A DNA stretch of 6,028 bases from JBBRCX01 sp038204465. Lineage in GTDB: Bacteria; Planctomycetota; Phycisphaerae; Tepidisphaerales; Tepidisphaeraceae. The translations under genes were made by a program, and so were the position numbers. The notes under the pieces were generated by a model that saw only the letters and a list, made by a program, of their open reading frames with translations, had not been told where the DNA came from and ran no database searches. Where the stretch lies: contig JBBRCX010000176.1 of the NCBI GenBank assembly GCA_038204465.1, forward strand, positions 1-6,028. Direction: 5' to 3'. The number at the start of each line of letters is the position of its first letter. The first letter of the stretch is position 1. Of the stretch, positions 1 to 5,747 are shown piece by piece.

Positions 1-1
1 C

Positions 2-181
2 GAGGCGGTGCGTCAGAGCATCAAGAGAGGCAGGCCACTGGGATCCGACGCATGGATAGAGAAGATGGCGGCGAAGTTGTCCCTGCAATCAAGCCTGAAT
101 CCAACGCATCGCCCAAGGAAAACGGAGAAGCGGAAGCACTCTCGCCCCGTTCCGAGGGCTGCCCGTCTGCCCGTCTCGTAG
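2..181 (+). CDS. REP-associated tyrosine transposase (RAYT, Y1_Tnp family), C-terminal fragment cut by the left edge
   Basis: Reading from base 2 gives 59 residues before TAG at 179-181; the start codon lies outside the window. The residues are basic and contain VRQSIKRGRPLGSDAWIEKM followed by AAKLSLQSSLNP and RPRKTEKR. From memory this matches the C-terminus of IS200-like/REP-associated transposases, which commonly read like RRSVxRGRPFGSxxWVxRTAxRLGLESTLRPRGRPRK. In that family the N-terminal HUH/Y1 nuclease domain cuts single-stranded REP hairpins; that domain is not visible here, so activity cannot be judged. The tail after RPRK is about 20 residues longer than I expect, and a tandem 8-base duplication at 160-175 lies in it, so the end may have been frameshifted. 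The other two plus frames and the minus-strand ORF over this stretch give no recognisable protein. Family assignment is fairly confident; intactness is unknown. Confidence 0.65.
   Translation, partial: EAVRQSIKRGRPLGSDAWIEKMAAKLSLQSSLNPTHRPRKTEKRKHSRPVPRAARLPVS
160..175 (+). repeat. Perfect 8-base tandem duplication (TGCCCGTC x2)
   Basis: TGCCCGTC at 160-167 is followed directly by an identical copy at 168-175. It lies in the last codons of the transposase fragment. Eight is not a multiple of three, so gain or loss of one copy changes the frame. With two copies the protein ends at TAG 179-181; with one copy it would end at TGA 196-198 as RLVVKKDS. The duplication is seen directly; which state is ancestral is unknown. 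Confidence 0.8.
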
Positions 182-183
182 TG

Positions 184-203
184 AAAAAGGACTCCTGACC
201 CCC
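184..203. repeat. Candidate REP-like / element-end motif downstream of the transposase
   Basis: The string AAAAAGGACTCCTGACCCCC lies just after the transposase stop. It contains the interrupted palindrome AGGA-C-TCCT. From memory, motifs of the type GGGGTCAGGAGTC(C)TTTTTC recur beside RAYT-type transposase genes, and this is the reverse complement of that type. Only one copy is in the window, so the repeat status is inferred. Confidence 0.35.
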
Positions 204-270
204 TTACGATGCTCCCATCCATGACTGCGTGCACGCTAACCCTTGGAGCAGAATCGCGCGCCGGGGAAAA

Positions 271-295
271 TCAGCGCTGACGGTAAACAGTTACC
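271..295. repeat. Two adjacent palindromes, possible operator or hairpin
   Basis: TCAGCGCTGA at 271-280 is a perfect 10-base palindrome. One base later, GGTAA-ACAG-TTACC (282-295) is a perfect 5-base inverted repeat around a four-base loop. They could be a protein-binding site, a short hairpin belonging to the neighbouring mobile element, or chance. They sit about 140 bases before the candidate alaS promoter, which is far for a repressor site. Confidence 0.3.
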
Positions 296-384
296 AGCAC
301 TTCGCAAGACGCTCGCTTGGGCTAAACGTCGACAGATCCATCACAACCTCCTTGTTCCCGGAGATGATGCCAAACCTGCCCAAA

Positions 385-441
385 TCACGCGCTACACCCA
401 ACCATTCACGCCAATTCACGCTTGCTTGAACGCCCTCACGC
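385..441 (+). promoter_or_regulatory. Four phased TCACGC hexamers over the alaS promoter
   Basis: TCACGC occurs at 385-390, 406-411, 416-421 and 436-441, all on the same strand, with start-to-start distances of 21, 10 and 20 bases. The middle two lie in a longer shared word, ATTCACGC. The last lies in the spacer of the candidate promoter. Spacing near 10 and 20 bases puts the sites on one face of the helix, as expected for a regulator bound as a multimer. No binding protein can be named. Confidence 0.35.
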
Positions 442-454
442 GTTCGGGAATAAT
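426..454 (+). promoter_or_regulatory. Candidate sigma70-type promoter for alaS
   Basis: A -35-like TTGAAC (426-431, 4 of 6 to TTGACA) is followed after a 17-base spacer by a -10-like AATAAT (449-454, 5 of 6 to TATAAT). Transcription would start near 461, leaving a leader of about 20 bases before the ATG at 482. This excludes the upstream in-frame TTG at 422, which would lie before the transcript start. Confidence 0.5.
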
Positions 455-481
455 TCGGGACTTTCAATTGGTTGGCCCGAC

Positions 482-3340
482 ATGACTTCCGAGCAGATCC
501 GCACGCAATTCATCGACTTCTTTGGGGGGCGGCACGCGCACGCGTTCGTGCCCAGCTCGCCGGTCGTGCCCCAGGACGACCCGACGCTGCTCTTTACCAA
601 CGCCGGCATGAATCAATTCAAGCCGATCTTTCTCGGCCTGGAGAAGCGCTCCTACACGCGGGCGGTGAACTCACAGAAGTGCATTCGGGCCGGCGGAAAG
701 CACAACGACCTGGATGACGTCGGCCGCTCGCGGCGGCACGGCACGTTTTTCGAGATGCTCGGCAACTGGTCGTTCGGCGATTACTTCAAGCGCGGCGCCA
801 TCGAAATGGCCTGGGAGCTGCTCACCGGGGTCTGGCGCATCGACCCATCGCGCCTCCACGTCACGTGCTTCGAAGGCGATGAAAGGAACGGCGTTCCACG
901 CGATACGGAGGCCGCCGACATTTGGAAACAGGTTGCCGGCCTCCCCGACGATCACATTCACTACTTTGGCAAGGACAATTTCTGGGAGATGGGCGAGACC
1001 GGCCCGTGCGGGCCCTGCACGGAGATTTACATCGATCGCACGCCGGACAAATCCGGCGGAAAGGACGTCAATGGCGAAGACCCGCGCGTCATGGAGTTCT
1101 GGAATCTGGTATTCATCCAATACAACCGCAATCCCGATCGCACGCTGACGCCGCTGCCGTCACAGCACGTCGATACCGGCATGGGGTTCGAGCGCGTCTG
1201 CTCCATCCTCCAGGAGAAGACGGACATGTACGGCATCGACCTCTTCGACCCCTTCTTCGACGCGATATCCGACCTGACCGGCTTCAGATATGCCGGAACA
1301 TTTCCCAGGACAAACGCCCCCGATCCCGTGGCAGAAGCCGTCGATGCCCAGCTTCGTCATGACATCGCCTTCCGGGTGATCGCCGACCATCTGCGAACGC
1401 TCACGTTCGCACTCACCGACGGCGCCGTACCCGGCAACGAGGGCCGCGGCTATGTGCTTCGCCGGATCCTCCGTCGCGCCGTCCGCTTCGGCCGTCAGCA
1501 GCTCGAGTTGCACGACCCTTTCGTGCACAAGCTCATTCCGGTCGTGGTCGACTCGATGGGAAATGCGTTTCCGGAGCTGAAGCGCGACCCGCAGCGCATC
1601 ATCGATCTGATCAAAGAGGAAGAGATCAGCTTCGGCCGCACGCTCGACCGGGGAATCCTTCTTTTTGAGGAGGCGGCGCGCCGCTCGTCGATCAGCGCCG
1701 AAGATGCCTTCAAGCTTCACGACACGTACGGCTTTCCGATCGACCTCACGCAGGTGATGGCCCAGGAGCGCGGGTTGAAGGTCGACATCGCCGGCTACGA
1801 ACGCCTGATGGAGCAGGCCCGCGAGCAGGCTCGCGCCGGCGGAAAAACGGGCACGTCACGTTTATGGGAATTGCCTCCCGACGTCCTGGCGAAGCTGAAG
1901 GAAACGGGCATTGCGCCCACCGATGATTCTGCCAAGTTCAACGCCGCCCCGATCGGCGCGGCGGTGCGGGCCATTTGGGACGGCGGCCGTCTGATTGAGA
2001 CGACGCACGGCGCCGAGGCCGCCGGCCAGGGCGTCGCGGTCATCCTTGATCGCACCAACTTCTACGCCGAAATGGGCGGGCAGGTGGGCGACACGGGCGA
2101 GTTGCGCAGCCACGACGGCGGAGTGATGGCCGTCGAGACCACCCGCAACGCCGGCAGTTATGTGCTTCACGTCGGTAACATGGAGGCAGGACACCTGCAC
2201 GTCGGCGATCACGTGACCGCGACCCTTGCCGGCGTTCGGCCGCGCACCGAGAAGAACCACACCGCCACGCACCTGGCGAACTGGGCGCTGCGAGAGCTCT
2301 TGGGCGAAGGCGTTCAGCAGAAGGGCTCGCTGGTTGACCCGGAGAAGCTGCGCTTCGACTTCTCGCACGGCAAGGCGCTCGGGGAAGAGGAACTGGAGCG
2401 CGTCGAGGCGCTGGTCAGTCAGTGCATCAAGAAGAAACTGCCGGTCTATGCCCAGGAAGCGCCGCAGGAGCAGGCGCTCGAGATCAATGGTCTGCGCGCC
2501 GTCTTCGGCGAGAAATATCCGCCAATGGTCCGCGTCGTCTCAATCGGCGTGCCGGTTGCGGACCTGTTAAAGGATCCAGCCAACCCGCGCTGGCGGGAGT
2601 TCTCCATCGAATTCTGCGGCGGCACGCACCTGCGCAGCAGCGAAGAGGCCGGCGGTTTCGTCATCATCGGTGAAGAATCCGTCAGCAAGGGAACGCGCCG
2701 GATCATCGGTCTCACGGGCGATGCCGCCCGCGAGGCGCAATTGCGGTCGCGACAGATGGACGACTTGATCGCGCGCGGCCGGAGTGTCGCTGATGCGGAC
2801 ATTCCGGCTCTGCTGGGAGAAATCTCCAAGCTTTTGTCGGCCCCCAATCTTCCCTTGCGCGCCAAGCGGCGGGGGCAGGCTGCCGTCAGCGAGCTCCAAT
2901 CCCGGCAGAAAGCGCGGGAAAAATCACGCAGCGCCGAATCGGCGGGCGCGGGAGTCGATGCGCTGGCGGCGGCGGGTAAGCTGTTGGAAGCGGCGCCGGC
3001 GCTGGGACCGGGCAAGCTGATTATCGGTCCGATCGACGGCGCGACCACCGAGCAGTTGCTTCAAGCGACCGACTCCCTGAAAAAGAAGGCCGGCAGCTAT
3101 GGAATCCTGCTCGGCTCGGCGGAGGACGGAAAGGTGAATTTCGTGGCGGCCGTCAGCGATGATCTGATCGCCAAAGGCCTGAAGGCGGGCGACTGGATCC
3201 GCGAAGCCGCCAAAGCCGCCGGTGGGGGCGGAGGTGGCCGGCCGCAAATGGCGCAGGCCGGCGGGAAAGACCCGTCGAAGCTGGGCGAGGCGCTGGAAAT
3301 TGCGCGAGCTTTCGCGCTGAAGACGGTAGGCTCGGTGTAG
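482..3340 (+). CDS. alaS: Alanyl-tRNA synthetase (AlaRS)
   Basis: Class II synthetase that joins alanine to tRNA-Ala and to tmRNA in the cytoplasm. The protein is 952 residues, longer than the 876 of E. coli and near the 968 of human cytosolic AlaRS. The ATG at 482 is chosen because MTSEQIRTQFIDFF is the usual family start; the 20 codons from TTG 422 are not family-like. In order: LLFTNAGMNQFKPIF (37-51); motif 2 RHGTFFEMLGNWSFGDYFK (85-103); alanine-pocket segment NFWEMGETGPCGPCTEI (166-182); motif 3 DTGMGFERV (231-239). N319 and D414 stand where the family reads the G3:U70 pair. The editing domain has zinc ligands H593, H597, C712 and H716. The C-terminal domain ends with a GGGGGGRPQMAQAGG loop (914-928). 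Compared with E. coli there is an insertion at about 268-290. No clear Shine-Dalgarno precedes the ATG. It heads the likely alaS-smpB-glnS unit. No catalytic residue appears lost. Confidence 0.97.
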   Translation: MTSEQIRTQFIDFFGGRHAHAFVPSSPVVPQDDPTLLFTNAGMNQFKPIFLGLEKRSYTRAVNSQKCIRAGGKHNDLDDVGRSRRHGTFFEMLGNWSFGDYFKRGAIEMAWELLTGVWRIDPSRLHVTCFEGDERNGVPRDTEAADIWKQVAGLPDDHIHYFGKDNFWEMGETGPCGPCTEIYIDRTPDKSGGKDVNGEDPRVMEFWNLVFIQYNRNPDRTLTPLPSQHVDTGMGFERVCSILQEKTDMYGIDLFDPFFDAISDLTGFRYAGTFPRTNAPDPVAEAVDAQLRHDIAFRVIADHLRTLTFALTDGAVPGNEGRGYVLRRILRRAVRFGRQQLELHDPFVHKLIPVVVDSMGNAFPELKRDPQRIIDLIKEEEISFGRTLDRGILLFEEAARRSSISAEDAFKLHDTYGFPIDLTQVMAQERGLKVDIAGYERLMEQAREQARAGGKTGTSRLWELPPDVLAKLKETGIAPTDDSAKFNAAPIGAAVRAIWDGGRLIETTHGAEAAGQGVAVILDRTNFYAEMGGQVGDTGELRSHDGGVMAVETTRNAGSYVLHVGNMEAGHLHVGDHVTATLAGVRPRTEKNHTATHLANWALRELLGEGVQQKGSLVDPEKLRFDFSHGKALGEEELERVEALVSQCIKKKLPVYAQEAPQEQALEINGLRAVFGEKYPPMVRVVSIGVPVADLLKDPANPRWREFSIEFCGGTHLRSSEEAGGFVIIGEESVSKGTRRIIGLTGDAAREAQLRSRQMDDLIARGRSVADADIPALLGEISKLLSAPNLPLRAKRRGQAAVSELQSRQKAREKSRSAESAGAGVDALAAAGKLLEAAPALGPGKLIIGPIDGATTEQLLQATDSLKKKAGSYGILLGSAEDGKVNFVAAVSDDLIAKGLKAGDWIREAAKAAGGGGGGRPQMAQAGGKDPSKLGEALEIARAFALKTVGSV

Positions 3341-3371
3341 CCGAACGCGCTTCGTTCAGCGCCGCGCGTGC

Positions 3372-3392
3372 CGGCAAAACGGGCTGCCGTTT
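3372..3392 (+). other. Small hairpin in the alaS-smpB gap
   Basis: CGGCA (3372-3376) pairs with TGCCG (3385-3389) around an eight-base loop and is followed by only three T. Two other small stems flank it: GAACG/CGTTC (3343-3357) and TGTCG/CGACA (3399-3411). The T-run is too short for a confident terminator, so readthrough from alaS into smpB is likely; it could act as a weak attenuator or processing site. Confidence 0.25.
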
Positions 3393-3429
3393 GCGTCGTG
3401 TCGAAACGACAATCCGGGCTGGTGTTCCG

Positions 3430-3900
3430 ATGGCTCGAAAAGACAATCCCAACCTCTCGCCGCGCATCAACAACCGGCGGGCGCTGCACGAGTACTTCAT
3501 CAGCGCCAAGCTGGAGTGCGGGATCGTCCTCGTGGGCAGCGAGGTGAAATCGCTCCGGCTCGGCAAGGCGCAGCTGCAGGAATCTTTCGCCCGCATCGAG
3601 AAGGCCGGGCTTGTGCTGCATGGCTGCCACATCGACCCGTATGAGAAGGCAGCCCTGGCCAACCACGATCCGTTGCGCGAGCGCAAGCTTCTTGTCCACA
3701 AGCGCGAGTTGAAGCGGCTGGCCGATGAGACCCGTGACAGGGGAACGACGCTCATCCCGCTGGCGATTTATTTCAAAGGCGGCAACGCCAAGGTCGAGAT
3801 CGGCGTGGCCCGCGGCAAGCAGCATCACGACAAGCGCGAGTCGATCAAGAAGAAAGAGATGGACCGCGAGCTCCGGCGGGTCATGAGCCATCGCCGGTAA
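3430..3900 (+). CDS. smpB: SsrA (tmRNA)-binding protein SmpB
   Basis: SmpB binds tmRNA and delivers it with EF-Tu to ribosomes stalled on broken mRNA, where trans-translation tags the nascent protein and frees the ribosome. The protein is 156 residues, within the family's usual range of about 145-160. Family marks are N14-N15 with RRALHEYFI (NRRALHEYFI 15-24), GIVLVGSEVKSLR (31-43), the central RNA-binding beta-barrel to about residue 128, and GKQHHDKRE (129-137) leading into a strongly basic tail (KKKEMDRELRRVMSHRR, 140-156) that in known SmpB enters the decoding site. The ATG at 3430 is chosen because MARKDNPNLSPRINNRRA fits the family; an in-frame TTG at 3391 adds 13 unrelated residues. 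No good Shine-Dalgarno is seen. It follows alaS by 89 bases and precedes glnS by 31. No ssrA gene is visible in the window. Confidence 0.96.
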   Translation: MARKDNPNLSPRINNRRALHEYFISAKLECGIVLVGSEVKSLRLGKAQLQESFARIEKAGLVLHGCHIDPYEKAALANHDPLRERKLLVHKRELKRLADETRDRGTTLIPLAIYFKGGNAKVEIGVARGKQHHDKRESIKKKEMDRELRRVMSHRR

Positions 3901-3921
3901 GGATCCACGCGTACAATCATT

Positions 3922-3925
3922 GAGG
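3922..3925 (+). promoter_or_regulatory. Ribosome binding site of glnS
   Basis: GAGG at 3922-3925 lies six bases before the ATG at 3932. It decides the start against the in-frame TTG at 3920, which would overlap this site. Neither alaS nor smpB has an equally clear site. Confidence 0.55.
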
Positions 3926-3931
3926 CCTGAG

Positions 3932-5698
3932 ATGAAGACACAGGGCAAGGACAATCCGGATCAGGAGCAGGACGTTCGCAAGCGAGGCGCCTCCGATTCC
4001 AGGGACCCTGCGCCGGCGGCCGGCGAGTCGACGGGCCTCGACTTCGTTCGTCGCGTGGTCGAGGAAGATTTGCGGACGAACAAGTGGGAGGGCCGCGTCG
4101 TCACGCGTTTCCCGCCGGAGCCCAACGGTTATCTTCACATCGGCCATGCCAAGTCGATCTGCCTCAACTTCGGCGTCGCCCAGGAGTATGGCGGCTTCTG
4201 CACCCTGCGTTTTGACGACACCAACCCAACCAAGGAGGAGCAGGAGTACGTCGAATCCATCCAGGCGGACGTCCGCTGGCTCGGCTTCGACTGGGGCGAA
4301 CACCTGCGCTATGCATCGGACTATTTCGACCAGCTTTATGAGTGGGCGGTGCAGCTCATCAAGTCCGGCAAGGCTTATGTCTGCGACCTTAACGCCGAGC
4401 AGATCCGCGAGTATCGCGGGACGCTTACGTCGCCGGGCAGGGACAGCCCGTATCGCAGTCGATCGATCGAGGAGAGCCTGGACTTGTTCGAGCGCATGCG
4501 CAAGGGCGAGTTTCCCGACGGGTCGCGCACGCTGCGCGCCAAGATCGACATGGCATCGCCAAACCTGAACCTGCGCGATCCGGTGATGTACCGCATCCTG
4601 CATGCCACCCACCACAACACGGGCGACAAGTGGTGCATCTACCCGATGTACGACTGGGCGCACGGCCAATCCGATTCCGTCGAAGGCGTGACGCATTCGA
4701 TCTGCACGCTGGAATTCGAGAACCACCGCGCGCTGTACGACTGGTACCTCGAGCAACTTGGCGTCTACCATCCGCAGCAGTATGAATTCGCGCGATTGAA
4801 CCTGACCTACACGATGCTCAGCAAGCGCAAGCTGCTGCAGCTGGTGAACGAGCGCATCGTGGACGGCTGGGACGATCCGCGCATGCCAACGCTCTGCGGC
4901 TTCCGTCGCCGCGGCTACACGCCGGAGGCGATCCGCGCGTTCTGCAAGGACATCGGCGTGAACAAGTTTTACAGCACGGTCGACATCGGCGTGCTGGAAA
5001 ACTTCCTGCGCGAAGACCTTAACCGGCGCGCCCCGCGCGTGATGGGCGTGTTGCGCCCGCTCAAGGTCGTGATCACCAACTACCCCGAGGGGCAGACCGA
5101 GGACGTCGACGCGATCAACAACCCCGAAGACGAATCGGCCGGCTCGCGCAAGGTGCCGTTCGGGCGGGTGATCTTTATCGAGCAGGACGATTTCCGCGAG
5201 AGCCCGCCGCCGAAGTACTTCCGGCTCTTCCCGGGAAACGAGGTGCGCCTGCGTTACGCATACCTGATCAAATGCACGAATGTCGTGAAGGACGGGCAGG
5301 GCATCGTCACGGAAGTGCACTGTACTTACGACCCGGCCACCCGCGGCGGCAACACGCCCGATGGGCGCAAGGTGAAGAGCACGATTCACTGGGTGAGCGC
5401 GGATCAATCCATCGACGCCGAGGTGCGCCTCTACGATCACCTGTTCACGAAGCCCGATCCGGATGACGTCCCCGAGGGGCAGGACTGGAAGGCCGCGTTA
5501 AATCCGAAGTCGTTAGAGGTGGTGCAGGCCCGCCTGGAACCGAGCCTGAAGGATGCCGCGGTCGGCAACCGCTACCAATTCGAGCGGCACGGCTACTTCT
5601 GCGTCGACACGGATTCCGGAAACGGAAAGCTCATCTTCAATCGCACAGTCTCGCTAAGAGACAAGTGGGCCAAGCTCGAGAAGAAGCCGGGCGGATAG
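3932..5698 (+). CDS. glnS: Glutaminyl-tRNA synthetase (GlnRS)
   Basis: Class Ib synthetase that charges tRNA-Gln directly with glutamine, so this tRNA need not pass through the Glu-tRNA(Gln) amidotransferase route. The protein is 588 residues against 554 in E. coli. The catalytic Rossmann domain carries RFPPEPNGYLHIGHAKSICL (59-78), with the HIGH motif at 69-72, then LRFDDTNPTKEEQEYV (92-107) and YDWAHGQSDSVEGVTHS (240-256). The second signature is MLSKRKL (295-301), the KMSKS equivalent, followed by VDGWDDPRMPTLCGFRRRGYT (310-330, in two overlapping parts of the family motif). The anticodon-binding beta-barrels run from about 370 to 570. PPEPN rather than PSPTG at the HIGH motif separates GlnRS from bacterial GluRS. 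Before LDFVRRVVEEDL (36-47) is a charged, probably disordered tail of about 35 residues. Its close spacing after smpB suggests one transcript. Assignment is firm; only the exact start is open. Confidence 0.97.
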   Translation: MKTQGKDNPDQEQDVRKRGASDSRDPAPAAGESTGLDFVRRVVEEDLRTNKWEGRVVTRFPPEPNGYLHIGHAKSICLNFGVAQEYGGFCTLRFDDTNPTKEEQEYVESIQADVRWLGFDWGEHLRYASDYFDQLYEWAVQLIKSGKAYVCDLNAEQIREYRGTLTSPGRDSPYRSRSIEESLDLFERMRKGEFPDGSRTLRAKIDMASPNLNLRDPVMYRILHATHHNTGDKWCIYPMYDWAHGQSDSVEGVTHSICTLEFENHRALYDWYLEQLGVYHPQQYEFARLNLTYTMLSKRKLLQLVNERIVDGWDDPRMPTLCGFRRRGYTPEAIRAFCKDIGVNKFYSTVDIGVLENFLREDLNRRAPRVMGVLRPLKVVITNYPEGQTEDVDAINNPEDESAGSRKVPFGRVIFIEQDDFRESPPPKYFRLFPGNEVRLRYAYLIKCTNVVKDGQGIVTEVHCTYDPATRGGNTPDGRKVKSTIHWVSADQSIDAEVRLYDHLFTKPDPDDVPEGQDWKAALNPKSLEVVQARLEPSLKDAAVGNRYQFERHGYFCVDTDSGNGKLIFNRTVSLRDKWAKLEKKPGG

Positions 5699-5723
5699 CA
5701 GAGGGCATCCTTGTCCTGCCGGT

Positions 5724-5747
5724 GGCGCAACGGCGCACTGTTGCGTC
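5724..5747. terminator. Hairpin between convergent glnS and gltX, possible shared terminator
   Basis: GGCGCAAC (5724-5731) pairs with GTTGCGTC (5740-5747) around an eight-base loop: eight pairs, one of them G-U. It begins 25 bases after the glnS stop and ends right next to the gltX stop. A stem between two convergent genes is well placed to stop transcription from both sides, but neither strand has a clear T-run after it. Confidence 0.35.

Larger units (their letters stand above)
182..481. other. Non-coding region between the transposase and alaS
   Basis: This 300-base stretch is less GC-rich than the genes beside it. Small ORFs cross it (for example 229-429), but none has a recognisable product or a ribosome binding site. 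I see no tRNA, T-box or other known leader RNA. It holds the REP-like motif (184-203), a perfect 10-base palindrome GCGTGCACGC (227-236), the palindromes at 271-295, the TCACGC series (385-441) and the candidate alaS promoter (426-454). Confidence 0.6.

Noticed and set aside
1..198. Plus-strand frame 1, open from the edge to TGA 196-198
   Set aside because: The peptide has no recognisable motif. Only its last codons matter, as the end the transposase would have with one copy of the 8-base repeat.
13..234. 73-codon minus-strand ORF at the left edge
   Set aside because: It is antisense to the transposase tail, whose motif match explains the stretch better; the product is unrecognised.
229..429. 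66-codon plus-strand ORF in the alaS upstream region
   Set aside because: No family resemblance and no ribosome binding site; it runs through palindromes and the direct repeats into the promoter.
422..481. Upstream TTG start for alaS
   Set aside because: The added 20 residues are unlike AlaRS N-termini, and the candidate promoter places the transcript start downstream of this codon.
3302..3317. GCGCGA/TCGCGC inverted repeat near the end of alaS
   Set aside because: It is a perfect 6-base stem but encodes conserved-type C-terminal residues (ARAFAL) and is not followed by a T-run, so it is probably a by-product of codon use.
3341..3429. Possible small RNA or tmRNA piece between alaS and smpB
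   Set aside because: Only short stems are present; there is no tRNA-like acceptor end, no CCA context and no tag-peptide reading frame.
3097..3954. 285-codon minus-strand frame across the alaS end, smpB and the glnS start
   Set aside because: It covers conserved coding sequence of alaS and smpB on the other strand and shows no family motif.
3917..5440. 507-codon open frame on the minus strand opposite glnS
   Set aside because: It lies wholly antisense to a firmly identified glnS, has no recognisable domain, and is rich in V, A, R, H and L as expected from a GC-rich mirror frame.
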